A stretch of 63,359 bases of DNA from Acidobacteriota bacterium (GTDB taxonomy: Bacteria; Acidobacteriota; Terriglobia; Terriglobales; Acidobacteriaceae): positions 1 to 63,359 of the forward strand of contig QIAM01000034.1 of NCBI GenBank assembly GCA_003225555.1, written 5' to 3'. The translations under genes were made by a program, and so were the position numbers. Of this stretch, positions 25,690 to 34,274 are shown in pieces. Within the stretch, counting starts at the first letter, position 1; each line of letters opens with the position of its first letter. The notes beneath the pieces were generated by a model. That model ran no database searches. It was given only the letters and a program-made list of their open reading frames with translations, and had not been told where the DNA came from.

Positions 25690-26565
25690 ATGACTGATCA
25701 GGATCTTCAACAACTGCGGCGCGAGAAGTGGCGGCTGGATGGCAAGGCCATCCGGACGATCGAGGATGCTCGTGCCTTCATCGAGAACGTTGGGTTCTGC
25801 ATGATGTATCCTTCGCGCCCGGCGCTGCCCTTGCCTACGTTCATGGGTGCGTTTGTGGGATCGGAGGAGCGGCTTCCCACGTGGCAGCATGCGTACTCGG
25901 ATCCGCGGGCGGCGGAGGCTACCGGGCTGATGATTCGCCTGTTGCGGGAGCGGGCAGCGTATGAGGCGAATCTGTTCGACGAGAACAATGCCTTTCTGGT
26001 GGCGGCTTCCGTGTTTCCTTATTTCTATGCGCTGGTGGGTGAGCGCAATCCTAAGCTGGCGCCGAAGGCGGGTTCACGATCGCAGTATTCTGCCTTGGCT
26101 TGCGATGCGTTTGAGCTGATCCGGCGGGACGGGCCGATCTCGAAACAGAAACTGCAGGAAGCGCTGGGCGGGAGCGTTTCACTTGCGGCGCTGGACAAGG
26201 CGTTGGGCGAGTTGTGGTCGAAGTTGCGCATTACCCGAGTGGACTACAACGCGAACGAGGGCTCGTATTGGGATGTGCTCTACCGCTGGGCGCCGGACGC
26301 GGTGAAAGAAGGTGTGGGTCTGTCGGTGCCGGAGGCGCTTACTGCGCTAATCTCGAAGTATCTGGATTGCGCGATTGCGGTTGAACCGGGGGAACTGGAA
26401 GCGTTCTTCGGGAACTTTGTGGCGCGGTCGAAGGTGAAGGATGCCGTGAATGCGTTGCTGGCAGCGCGAGAGTTGAGCTTTGTGCATGTGGGTGGGAAGT
26501 CGATGTTGCAGATTACGCCAGCGAAGGCGGCTTTTGTTTCGGCTGCGCGACCTGCCGTCCGATGA
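25690..26565 (+). CDS. Conserved protein, possibly winged-helix/AlkZ-related
   Basis: 291 aa, soluble, no signal peptide. The N-terminus (FIENVGFCMMYPSRP and LPTFMGAFVG) and a later DGPISKQKLQEAL helix-turn-helix-like stretch (about 145-160) followed by a second winged-helix-like segment recall the AlkZ/YcaQ-related winged-helix superfamily, but I cannot confirm that. No catalytic residues are identified. The ATG follows a T tract with no Shine-Dalgarno, so the true start is uncertain. Adjacent mutL upstream would fit a DNA-repair theme, although a terminator-like repeat separates them. Confidence 0.7.
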   Translation: MTDQDLQQLRREKWRLDGKAIRTIEDARAFIENVGFCMMYPSRPALPLPTFMGAFVGSEERLPTWQHAYSDPRAAEATGLMIRLLRERAAYEANLFDENNAFLVAASVFPYFYALVGERNPKLAPKAGSRSQYSALACDAFELIRRDGPISKQKLQEALGGSVSLAALDKALGELWSKLRITRVDYNANEGSYWDVLYRWAPDAVKEGVGLSVPEALTALISKYLDCAIAVEPGELEAFFGNFVARSKVKDAVNALLAARELSFVHVGGKSMLQITPAKAAFVSAARPAVR

Positions 26566-26608
26566 TGGCCAGCCGGTTGCGTGAAAAACTCTCTATGATC
26601 GAATGCCA

Positions 26609-26683
26609 CCTCAGCGGCTAAAGCCGAGATTGATTTTGCTGCGCTTGCGGCGCGGCTAGAAGCCGCGGCCTTTCAAAGCAAAT
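26609..26683. repeat. Dispersed repeat, CTCAGCGGCTAAA...CGGCTNGAAGCCGC family, copy 1
   Basis: About 75 bp: starts CTCAGCGGCTAAAGCCG, contains GGCGCGGCTAGAAGCCGC and ends TTTCAAAGCAAA. It aligns over its whole length with 38706-38780. Both ends contain small hairpins (CGGCTAAAGCCG and GCGGCTNGAAGCCGC). It is noncoding, between the 25690 gene and gluQRS. Confidence 0.75.
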
Positions 26684-26728
26684 TTCATCGCGCCTCTTCA
26701 AGATAACTTCGCGGCATTCTTAAGACCA

Positions 26729-27670
26729 GTGTCGCCGCATCCTTTCAAACAAATGGATCGAGCTTTTCCCCAATCTCCTAGTTTGCCAGTTTATCGCGGG
26801 CGGCTTGCGCCTTCTCCGACCGGCCTCTTGCATGTCGGGCATGCGCGGACTTTCGGGATCGCGGCTGAACGGGCGAAGCAAAATCGCGGCCAGCTTATTC
26901 TGCGCAATGAGGATCTGGATCCGCAGCGTTGCCGGCCGGCGTTGGTCGCGGCGATGGTGGAAGATTTGCGCTGGCTGGGAATTGTTTGGGATGAAGGGCC
27001 AGATTGCGGCGGGCCGTTTGGACCTTACTCGCAGAGTGAACGTCGCAGACACTACCTTCTGGCTTGGAAGAAGCTGCGTGATCTTGGGATGATTTATCCG
27101 TGCACTTGTTCGCGCAAGGATGTGGCGCAGGCGGCATCCGCTCCGAATGATTTTGATGGTGAGCCGGTTTATCCGGGCACTTGCCGGCCAAACTTCGTGC
27201 CGGGGGCCGCCGGGCTTCGTTCGGGCGGGACAGCCGAGACGTCTGTCTCTACGTGGGCCGTGCCTGCCGGGGTGAATTGGCGGTTTCGGGTGCCGGACGG
27301 GGAGGAGGTCTGCTTCGACGATCTGCATCTTGGGCGGCAGCGGATTACGACTGGACGGGATTTCGGGGACTTTATTGTTTGGCGGCGGGATGATGTGCCG
27401 GCTTATCAACTGGCTGTGGTGGTGGACGATGGGGCTATGGGGATCACGGAAGTGGTGCGGGGGGCTGATCTGCTGAGGTCAACGGCGCGGCAGATGCTTC
27501 TATTTCGGGCGCTGGGACTTGCCGCACCTGCTTACTATCACTGCGACCTGGTGTGCGATGAAGCTGGAATACGCCTGGCCAAAAGGCACGACTCGCTGAG
27601 CATCCGGAAGTTGCGGGAGTCTGGACGCACCGCAGAAGAGGTGCGGGCAGGCGTTGCCTGCCCGCGTTAG
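26729..27670 (+). CDS. gluQRS: Glutamyl-Q tRNA(Asp) synthetase
   Basis: A truncated GluRS paralogue that attaches glutamate to queuosine-34 of tRNA(Asp). Visible are RGRLAPSPTG with HVGH (35-38, class I HIGH), LRNEDLDPQR, a zinc-site region CTCSRKD plus YPGTCR, and the KMSKS-like AKRHDSLS (about 285-292). It lacks an anticodon-binding domain, as expected. The start could be GTG 26729 or ATG 26753. Two palindromes are translated: one after YPGTCR, giving an extra stretch of about 25 residues, and one forming the last residues EEVRAGVACPR. At 313 aa it is near family length. Confidence 0.92.
   Translation: MSPHPFKQMDRAFPQSPSLPVYRGRLAPSPTGLLHVGHARTFGIAAERAKQNRGQLILRNEDLDPQRCRPALVAAMVEDLRWLGIVWDEGPDCGGPFGPYSQSERRRHYLLAWKKLRDLGMIYPCTCSRKDVAQAASAPNDFDGEPVYPGTCRPNFVPGAAGLRSGGTAETSVSTWAVPAGVNWRFRVPDGEEVCFDDLHLGRQRITTGRDFGDFIVWRRDDVPAYQLAVVVDDGAMGITEVVRGADLLRSTARQMLLFRALGLAAPAYYHCDLVCDEAGIRLAKRHDSLSIRKLRESGRTAEEVRAGVACPR
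27223..27257. repeat. Palindromic insertion inside gluQRS
   Basis: GGGACAG and CTGTCTC form an imperfect stem around CCGAGACGT, preceded by GGGC and followed by TACGTGGG. It encodes SGGTAETSVSTWA in the segment between the zinc-site YPGTCR and WRFRVPDG, where related proteins are expected to have a shorter connection. Confidence 0.55.
27643..27665. repeat. GC-rich palindrome copy 3, forming the 3' end of gluQRS
   Basis: GCGGGCAGGC and GCCTGCCCGC form a perfect 10-bp stem with loop GTT. The gluQRS stop codon follows 2 nt later, so the palindrome supplies the last residues of the protein. Confidence 0.7.
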
Positions 27671-27710
27671 CTGAGTCATGTTCGGCCAATCACCGATGCC
27701 TGTCGGGCGT

Positions 27711-29126
27711 CTATAGTGATCGCAGGAAGTTGAGCAGATCCTGCTGATCGTGCGGCGAGAGGTTCCGGTAGTTCTCAATCACCTGGTTTGCCTCAGAGTT
27801 CGGATATTGGCCGTCTCCGCGGCTACGGTGCGAGGTAATCGCCTTCACGAGGTCCGCAGTTCTTCCGTCATGGAGGAGGAAGGTGCGCTGTCCCAGCCCC
27901 CAGAGCGGCGACGTCCGGAATTCGTCCCCGGCTGCTGCGCCCTGGCTGATGTTGTCGGCGAGCCTGGGTCCCATGTGATGAAGCAGGAGATCCGAAAAGA
28001 GGTTCACCGGAACGTTGCTCAGAGCCGTGACCGACGATTGCCCGGTTGTGATCGAGGGGGTGTGGCAAAGGGCACAACCGACCGTCTGAAAGATTTGCGC
28101 TCCGTGCCGTGTGGAGGAGTTAGACGGACCCGGCCGTGGCTGGTCGAGGAAGCGCATGAAGGCGGTGAACTTCACGACATCGCTGGGGAACCCTGGTCCG
28201 GGATCATCAAAGTTCGTCGCATCCTCCGGAGTGCCATTGAAAACGCAGCCCGGTGTTTCGTCACGTTCGTTGGGAAACAGCTCGTTGGTTACGCCCATTT
28301 CCACGTTGTAGGCTTCGCCGGCAAATATCTCCAGGGACTTGTTTTGTGCCTTCCAGCCAAACCGGGTGACGGTGCCATCGTTTCCGCTGGTGTGGGCACC
28401 TCCGCTGGGGCGAAGTCTATTCGGACGACCGCGGACTCCGAGATTGCTCTTGCGGTCGGCGTTCGTACCCACTTGCGCGAGGATGGCAGACTCCGGAATC
28501 GCCTCGATCAAGCCGCCGCCAAATACTGGAGTCGGAATGCGGAAGATGAGGTTTCCACGGTTCGCGGCTCCTTGAAAGTCCGGTTGCGAAAGGTTGCAAC
28601 CCTTGGCGTCGCCGCGCCCGGAAATCGTGAACAAGGCATGCACTCCACCGTCAGGGGTCCGCAGGTCAGACCGATAGGGAAAACGCGCCTCACGCACAGG
28701 CCCGTTGCTGGTGACAAAGAACGGGACGCTATTGCTCGCACCCTGGTCGGTGGCAGCGGTGATTTGTGGGTTTGTGAACGGACTCGTGCCACCGGTCGCG
28801 GGTTGTGCGTGGCACTGACCACAACTTTCTGCATTAAATCTTGGTCCGAGTCCGTTCCCGGTGTCAGGCACCGAACCGGTAACCGACTGTATCTCCAAAG
28901 AGTCATCAAGACCCGAAACAAAGGAGGCCCTTTGGCCGTCAGTGAGACCGGCGATCGGCTTGCCGGCACCAGGAGCCCCGCCACGGATCCCAGGGTCGCT
29001 GGCAGCCGACTGGGATTGTCCCAGTCCGGTTGAACCCAACATCGCGACGAAAAGCAAGGTTGAAAATCGGAATTGGTTGGTTGATGGAAGGTTTGTTGAG
29101 CGGAGGGCTTTCATTTTCCAAGACAT
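27711..29126 (-). CDS. Secreted di-heme oxidoreductase-like protein (DUF1111 type)
   Basis: 471 aa with an N-terminal signal sequence (hydrophobic about 20-36). Two c-type heme sites are present: CGQCH (about 100-104) and CALCH (about 345-349). The ending LHDGRTADLVKAI...FLRSL, in which ALDH-type catalytic motifs are absent, and the two-domain layout resemble DUF1111/di-heme peroxidase-like proteins (MauG/CcpA superfamily). It probably acts in the periplasm in electron transfer. AAGGAGAG 5 nt before the ATG supports the start. It is convergent with gluQRS and divergent from cmk. Confidence 0.82.
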   Translation of the reverse strand: MSWKMKALRSTNLPSTNQFRFSTLLFVAMLGSTGLGQSQSAASDPGIRGGAPGAGKPIAGLTDGQRASFVSGLDDSLEIQSVTGSVPDTGNGLGPRFNAESCGQCHAQPATGGTSPFTNPQITAATDQGASNSVPFFVTSNGPVREARFPYRSDLRTPDGGVHALFTISGRGDAKGCNLSQPDFQGAANRGNLIFRIPTPVFGGGLIEAIPESAILAQVGTNADRKSNLGVRGRPNRLRPSGGAHTSGNDGTVTRFGWKAQNKSLEIFAGEAYNVEMGVTNELFPNERDETPGCVFNGTPEDATNFDDPGPGFPSDVVKFTAFMRFLDQPRPGPSNSSTRHGAQIFQTVGCALCHTPSITTGQSSVTALSNVPVNLFSDLLLHHMGPRLADNISQGAAAGDEFRTSPLWGLGQRTFLLHDGRTADLVKAITSHRSRGDGQYPNSEANQVIENYRNLSPHDQQDLLNFLRSL

Positions 29127-29387
29127 GAACTCTCCTTGGGGCCTTCGGCAGGTCCGGCCCAGGAGGGATTTACCGGCCTCGCGCGGCTGATCGAGAAGGG
29201 GCGGGTAGTGACGGCATTCTGGTCCGTGTCTCAGAATTCGGCTAGGTTCCCTAAGGATGGGTAAGGGCAGTCACAAGGCCTAGGTCTCACAGTGCCCGGT
29301 TGGACAAGGCTGCTGCGTGCTTACGGTGAAGGAGAACGTGCGGGGTACGTCGATTTCTTTTGGCGTGTACAATCTCTTAACTTCGTG

Positions 29388-30086
29388 ATGAATGACGCCT
29401 CCAGCAAACAGACTTCTCCACGCAAACTGATCATTGCCATTGATGGGCCGGCGGGGGCGGGCAAGAGCACGATCGCCTCGCGGCTGGCTCGCAAACTCGG
29501 GTATGTGAATCTCGAGAGTGGGGCGATGTACCGGGCTCTGGCGCTCAAGGCGATTGATCGCGACATTTCGTTTGACGATGAGGCGGCGCTGGTGAAGCTG
29601 GCGCGGGGGTCTCGGATTCAGCTCGAACCGACGATTGGGGGCAACCGGACGCTGCTGGATGGGCACGACGTGTCGTCGCGCATCCGCGAGCGGGACGTGA
29701 CGGAGGCGGCTTCGCGAGTGTCGGTGCATCCGGCGGTTCGGGAGTGGATGGTGGCGAAACAGCGGGAGATGGGCGCAGGTGGCGGCGTGGTGATGGAGGG
29801 GCGCGATATCGGGACGAAAGTTTTTCCGGATGCGGATTTGAAGATCTTTCTCGATGCGGATCCGGTGGTGCGGGAGCAGCGGCGGATGCAGCAGCAGAAA
29901 ATCAAGGGTGAGGTGGCGGCCAATGTGGCTGCCGAACTGCGCGAGCGTGACCGGCGGGATCGGACACGGGCAGCGTCTCCGCTGGTGGCGGCGGGGGATG
30001 CGGTGGTTATCGATTCGACGAAATTGAGTGAAAATGACGTCCTGGCGCGGGTGGAGAAGCTCGTGGCCGAGAAATTGCCGGGCTAA
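29388..30086 (+). CDS. cmk: Cytidylate kinase
   Basis: 232 aa. Phosphorylates CMP and dCMP with ATP in pyrimidine nucleotide recycling. Shows the P-loop GPAGAGKST (20-28), LESGAMYRALAL (the substrate-binding YR region), MEGRDIGT and the LID region RQRRMQQQK-type (as REQRRMQQQK). The start was set at ATG 29388 because it gives normal family length; the frame is open to 29292. TACAAT at 29368-29373 may be a -10 box, implying a short 5' leader of about 7 nt. In many bacteria rpsA or plsC follows cmk; here it does not. Confidence 0.95.
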   Translation: MNDASSKQTSPRKLIIAIDGPAGAGKSTIASRLARKLGYVNLESGAMYRALALKAIDRDISFDDEAALVKLARGSRIQLEPTIGGNRTLLDGHDVSSRIRERDVTEAASRVSVHPAVREWMVAKQREMGAGGGVVMEGRDIGTKVFPDADLKIFLDADPVVREQRRMQQQKIKGEVAANVAAELRERDRRDRTRAASPLVAAGDAVVIDSTKLSENDVLARVEKLVAEKLPG

Positions 30087-30090
30087 GCCG

Positions 30091-30391
30091 CTAGGCGCGC
30101 GCTGCCGATGCACGCCTTGCGAGATGGGGGAACAGGCGTATCTTCGGCGGGCCCGCCTTTTGAGCAATCCATAGATCATGCTGTAGCTGCATCTTGAGCC
30201 AGAAGTCAGGCGATGTTCCGAGCGTGGCCGACAAGCGTAATGACATGGGCGCCGTGATACCGGCATTGGCCATTGAGAATTCGCGAAAGATGCGCTCTCG
30301 TGATTCTCAGCCGAGCCCCCGCTTCACGGATGGTCATGGTGCCGAGATAATCTCGCAAAACCTCTCCGGGATGCGCTGGGTTGAAGATCAT
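30091..30391 (-). pseudogene. higA: HigA-family antitoxin broken by a +1 frameshift, no toxin partner
   Basis: The first frame starts with MIFNPAHPGEVLRDYLG and a helix-turn-helix ending ILNGQ; the expected continuation AGITAPMSLRLSATLGTSPDFWL and LQHDLW is present in the next frame. One extra C in AATGGC-C-AATGCC (about 30266-30273) would explain it: removal restores NGNAGITAPMSLRL. HigA normally represses its own operon and neutralises a HigB RNase encoded just upstream, but upstream here is the adhesin operon. A sequencing error cannot be excluded. The gene ends 4 nt from the cmk stop, convergent. Confidence 0.75.
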
Positions 30392-30417
30392 GTTCGCCGG
30401 GCTGGAAGTCTCCTGCC

Positions 30418-31947
30418 TTAGTTTTCCGTGGGCTCGACTTTTTCCTTTGGCTGGGGCAGGGACTTGCCGGGCTTGCCTTGTTTCGGGCCCGGCACTCCGC
30501 CGGTGATACCGCCGGGTATGCCTTCTTTCGGCCCTCCGTTCGTGGGAGCTTTTCGAATCTCGATGCCGCCATGCTCGTTGTTGATCACCAGGTGGACGGT
30601 TGGGTTGCCGACTGAGCCGCTGGCGGTGCCTTCACGCTCGCCGTTGTTTACTTTTAACTCGGGGAAGTCGGATCGAATTTCGCCGTCGCGGGTGCGCGCG
30701 TCGATGCGGAAGCCGGGCTTGTCGGGGACTCCCAGCTGAATATCGCCGTTGCGGTTTTCGATCTGCACGTTGCCGAGTGAGCGCAGGTTGACCTCGACAG
30801 CGCCGTTCTGATCCTGCAGGCGTACGTCTCCGGAGACGGCGTCGAGGGTGATGTTTTTGGATCGGGTGGTCAGGCGCAGGGGGCCGGTGATTTGGGTTGC
30901 GCGGAGATCGTCGGAGTCGAGATTGAGTTCGCCATCGATTTTCGAGAACTCCATGTCGGTGCGCGATGACTTGAAGGTTACGGTCTTGGCGACACGGGCG
31001 AGTTTCACGCTCTCGGAGAATTCGCCGTCGAGCTGGGCAGAGCCCTTCACGTCGGTGACGGAAATTTCGTTCAGGCGGCCTTCGATGTGGACATCGCCGG
31101 TTACCTGCTCGACCTTGCCGGAACCTTTCTCAAGGTTGAGTCTGACATTGCCGGTAATGTCTTCGACCGAGACGTCGCTGTGCTGGGTGGAAATGTCGAC
31201 GTTATTCCCGCGGACGGCGACGGTGACATCGCCGCGGCGAGAAATAATATTCACGGCGGCTTTACGGGGGAGTGAGATATCGAGATCGATGATGACGGGA
31301 TGGTCGCCGGCGGCGCCGGTCTTGGCGTCGAGAGTGACCAGGCCGCCGATCGTGGTCAGGGTTGGCTTGGTCTCTTCGTTGTACTTGTTGGCATCGCTCT
31401 GATTGTCGGCGCCAATGCGTTTGCGGACGCTGACGGTGATCTTGTTGCTGTCGTCATTGCCGGCGTGAATGCTGACGGCTCCGTGATCGTCGAGCACTTT
31501 CAGCGACGCTCCGACGGGAAAGTCCTGATCGATGTGGTCGTCGAAGTTGAAGGACTCGCCGAAGAGGTTGTTGAAGTCCTCGTCGTCGATGTTGATTTGG
31601 TCGCGCAGGCCGGACCAGTTGAAGCGGGAAGCCTGGGTTGCGATCAGACCGCAGACCACGATCACTACGACGAGGAAGATTCCTCCGGCGCCGATGCCGG
31701 GAGGATTTGATCCTTCGCGCTGCGCCTGCTGATATTCGATGAGCTTGATCACGCCCCACACGATGAGCAGCGCCGGCCAGTAGTGAGCGAACCAGGTGCC
31801 CAGGCTCTTCCATGCCAGCATGTGCAGGTTGCCGAGCAGGAACACGATGCCGAGGATGATGAGCACCACCGGTCCGGCAAAGGAGCGGCGGCGCTGCCGG
31901 CGGGGCGGCGGAGTTACAGGTGTCATGGGAGTGACCGGGCTAGACAT
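30418..31947 (-). CDS. Membrane protein with DUF4097-type adhesin (beta-helix) domain
   Basis: 509 aa. An N-terminal cytoplasmic Pro/Arg-rich tail is followed by two LiaI/LiaF-like membrane segments (about 25-45 and 55-70) and a third near 95-112. From about 180 to 470 comes a repetitive beta-helix region with VEQVTGDVHIEG and NVQIENRNGDIQLG repeats, the DUF4097 putative-adhesin pattern. The end is Pro/Gly/Lys-rich and low in complexity. The ATG at 31947 overlaps the upstream gene by 8 nt. As last gene of an ECF sigma/anti-sigma operon it may be the envelope-side effector or sensor. Exact function unknown. Confidence 0.82.
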   Translation of the reverse strand: MSSPVTPMTPVTPPPRRQRRRSFAGPVVLIILGIVFLLGNLHMLAWKSLGTWFAHYWPALLIVWGVIKLIEYQQAQREGSNPPGIGAGGIFLVVVIVVCGLIATQASRFNWSGLRDQINIDDEDFNNLFGESFNFDDHIDQDFPVGASLKVLDDHGAVSIHAGNDDSNKITVSVRKRIGADNQSDANKYNEETKPTLTTIGGLVTLDAKTGAAGDHPVIIDLDISLPRKAAVNIISRRGDVTVAVRGNNVDISTQHSDVSVEDITGNVRLNLEKGSGKVEQVTGDVHIEGRLNEISVTDVKGSAQLDGEFSESVKLARVAKTVTFKSSRTDMEFSKIDGELNLDSDDLRATQITGPLRLTTRSKNITLDAVSGDVRLQDQNGAVEVNLRSLGNVQIENRNGDIQLGVPDKPGFRIDARTRDGEIRSDFPELKVNNGEREGTASGSVGNPTVHLVINNEHGGIEIRKAPTNGGPKEGIPGGITGGVPGPKQGKPGKSLPQPKEKVEPTEN

Positions 31948-32911
31948 TGCGCACCTCCCCTGAAGACTGCTCGGTTGACGTGGGAGGGGGAGTCTGTGGC
32001 GGAGTAGCGGGGGGTGGACCCGGCGGCAGCGGGCCAATGTGACCTTGAGAAGACGCGGTACTTTGCAAGAGCTTCACAATGCCGACAACCAGAAGCCAGG
32101 CCGGCCAGGTTCGGCCGAGGTCGGCAATATCCATGCTGGCGAGCAGAAAGAGAACACCTGTGGTAAGCACCATGACTGGACCCATGAGCCAGCGCGTGCG
32201 GCAGCGGCCGCAGACGCAGGTTTCGCTCGATCGCTCCCAATGGCGGTAAAACATCCATGCGCCAAGGAAGATCAGAATGAGGGGCCAGTAGCGTTCGAAG
32301 CCATACTCCATAAAGCCCATGGTGTGGAGCAGGAATAGCACTCCCAAGCCGATCAGAACCACCGCGCCAATGGGGACTTTGCTGGGCTCGAATTTCTGTC
32401 CCGCTCCGAAGGTTTGAGCGAGGCCGAGCGGATCGGGCGCGGGCTCGCCCATTTGGAGGGCCTTCGCCGTGCGCACCGCGTCCATGATCTGGTAGACGTA
32501 GAAGAAAGCGATGCCAAAGCCGAAGATCCAGTCCCAGCTTCCAGCGTGATCAGCCCCAAAAATCAGCAGGGCAAAAATCACCAGATGCGCGAGTCCCTTG
32601 GCGTATTGCGAAGTGTAGACCGCACCCACGCCGAAGGGAAAGAATCCGGCCAGAATTCCGGCGACGGTGGGATTGGGACCTGGGCTGGATCCTGGAGGAA
32701 TCCTGACTGAGCCTTGGCCGGCAGTTGGTTGGTAGGTGCTTTGTGGGGGCACGAATCCGGCTGCGGGGGCGGTGCCTTCCATGCGCGCGGCGAGGCAAGC
32801 CTCGCAGTAGATCACTCCGCGCACGTCGCGGGTGCAGTTCGGGCACAGTGGCTTGCCGCAAGTGCGGCAGAAGGCCACGGCAGCCAGATCGTTGTGAGTG
32901 GCGCAGTTCAT
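31940..32911 (-). CDS. B-box zinc-finger membrane protein with LiaF-like segments
   Basis: 323 aa. Residues 1-45 hold a B-box-type zinc finger with CATH, CRTCGKPLCPNC, CEAC spacing. A Pro-rich linker and about six hydrophobic segments follow, two of them in DUF5668/LiaF-like GVLFLL-type repeats (about 190 and 265). The C-terminus is proline-rich. AGGAGG 5 nt upstream gives a strong start. It overlaps the anti-sigma gene stop by 4 nt (ATGA) and the adhesin start by 8 nt, so the proteins are translationally coupled. It likely sits in the inner membrane and may connect the sigma system to the adhesin. Confidence 0.8.
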   Translation of the reverse strand: MNCATHNDLAAVAFCRTCGKPLCPNCTRDVRGVIYCEACLAARMEGTAPAAGFVPPQSTYQPTAGQGSVRIPPGSSPGPNPTVAGILAGFFPFGVGAVYTSQYAKGLAHLVIFALLIFGADHAGSWDWIFGFGIAFFYVYQIMDAVRTAKALQMGEPAPDPLGLAQTFGAGQKFEPSKVPIGAVVLIGLGVLFLLHTMGFMEYGFERYWPLILIFLGAWMFYRHWERSSETCVCGRCRTRWLMGPVMVLTTGVLFLLASMDIADLGRTWPAWLLVVGIVKLLQSTASSQGHIGPLPPGPPPATPPQTPPPTSTEQSSGEVRNV

Positions 32912-33678
32912 ACGAACCTCCTGTACGTGGTCACCGACACTACAGGTAGATCGTTTACAGATAGACCCAGAGGAGCGCAGGCCAGGATCAGTTGGTTTTC
33001 CGTCTGGCTGTAATTGCGCTCCTGCTTCTGTTCAGGTTCCTTGCTGGTGTCGTTCTTGCGGTCTTTCGGCTTGGCCGGTGCTGGCTCTGCGGGAGTGAGG
33101 TTGCGCTTGATTCCCCGAACGCGCGACTCGACTTCGTAGACGAACCGGATGTTTTCGTAGTAGCGGACGACGCGGGCCTGAGTGCTGTAATACGTGTGCC
33201 GCAGAGCCGCGGGCCGCAGGCTGATCTGGCGCAGGTCGGAAGGTTTCACTCCGGCTACGCTCAAGGCCACAGACAGCGAGAAGAAAGCCATGCCGAACGA
33301 CATGGCGAACCTTGGCTGCCTGACCGTGCCCCAGATCGGTTGCATCGCGCCTGAGAACCAGGCCTGCACCTTCTCCAGCCACGAGACGCGCGGTTGAGTT
33401 GAAGGAGCAGGAGCACGCAGACGATCCGATGCGATCCCCGTTGTCGACGCCAGAATGTTCTCGACCAGGCCGGCTGGAGGCTCCACCTCCGTGAGACCCT
33501 TCAGCCAGTTGCGGCCCGCCTCTGCTTCGGCGAACAGCGGCCCACACGCGGGACATGCCCGGAAGTGAGCCTGGAAGCGGTCGAGTTTTGCGCCGCTCAG
33601 GAGGCCGTCTAAGGCGTCCGTGAGCAGGCCGTCAAACTCATGACACTGCATTCCGCTGCTGGTCTGTTCTGGCATCAC
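32908..33678 (-). CDS. Zinc-finger anti-sigma factor
   Basis: 256 aa. The N-terminal 60 residues form a ZAS domain with CHEFDGLLTD and HFRACPAC (His-x3-Cys-x2-Cys), which binds the ECF sigma factor. A single membrane segment lies near 125-142 (FAMSFGMAFFSLSVALSV). The rest (about 160-256) is predicted extracytoplasmic or cytosolic, Lys/Glu-rich with KPKDRKNDTSKE. It overlaps the sigma gene by 4 nt (ATGA), as expected for a sigma/anti-sigma pair that must be made in balance. The released signal is unknown. Confidence 0.88.
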   Translation of the reverse strand: MMPEQTSSGMQCHEFDGLLTDALDGLLSGAKLDRFQAHFRACPACGPLFAEAEAGRNWLKGLTEVEPPAGLVENILASTTGIASDRLRAPAPSTQPRVSWLEKVQAWFSGAMQPIWGTVRQPRFAMSFGMAFFSLSVALSVAGVKPSDLRQISLRPAALRHTYYSTQARVVRYYENIRFVYEVESRVRGIKRNLTPAEPAPAKPKDRKNDTSKEPEQKQERNYSQTENQLILACAPLGLSVNDLPVVSVTTYRRFV

Positions 33679-34274
33679 ATCACCTGCCTATAGGTACGTT
33701 GTAGAAGGCGGGCAAGTTCCGCCCGGCCTCGATTTATTCGACTTTTCACAGTACCCTCCGGTACCTTCAAAACGGTTGCGATTTCGCGGTAGTCCATATC
33801 CTGTAAGTCCCTTAGAATCACGGCCTCACGAAGCTCTGGCGACAGCTTGCCGAGGGCGGCGTGGACGGTCTCTCCGACCTCCCGGCTGCGTACGTGGGCG
33901 TCGGGCGGGGCTGAATGGTCCTGGATTTGCTCAGAGAGAGGTTGCGCGTCCTCATGCTCGGACGTGCCGGCGTCGATGGAATCGGTCATGCGGTCCTGCT
34001 TGGTCTTGCGGAAGTGGTCGACCAGCAGGTTGCGGGTGATGGTGGTGACCCAGGTGACGAAGGCGCCTTTGGTGTGGTCGTAGCTGGGCAGCGTGCGGTA
34101 CATCTTGATGAAGACCTCCTGGGTGAGGTCTTCGGCGTCGTCGCCGGAGCCGGCGAAACGGTAACAGATGTTGTAAATGCGACGATTGTAGGTCTGAACG
34201 ATTTCCTCCCAGGCGGCGGCGTCGCCAGCAATACAGCGGCGGACTAGCATCGCAACGACCTGGACGTCTTCCAA
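33675..34274 (-). CDS. ECF sigma-70 factor (RpoE-like)
   Basis: About 199 aa. Region 2 shows YNICYRFAGSGDDAEDLTQEVFIKMYRTLPSYD and region 4 shows LSPELREAVILRDLQDMDYREIA with the helix KVPEGTVKSRINRGRAEL. I place the start at a TTG at 34274 because GGGGAG lies 6 nt upstream and the protein then begins just before the usual LVRRCIAGD motif; a longer frame to 34358 is open without such support. It directs transcription of envelope-stress genes, held by the downstream anti-sigma factor. First gene of a four-gene operon. Confidence 0.9.
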   Translation of the reverse strand: MEDVQVVAMLVRRCIAGDAAAWEEIVQTYNRRIYNICYRFAGSGDDAEDLTQEVFIKMYRTLPSYDHTKGAFVTWVTTITRNLLVDHFRKTKQDRMTDSIDAGTSEHEDAQPLSEQIQDHSAPPDAHVRSREVGETVHAALGKLSPELREAVILRDLQDMDYREIATVLKVPEGTVKSRINRGRAELARLLQRTYRQVM

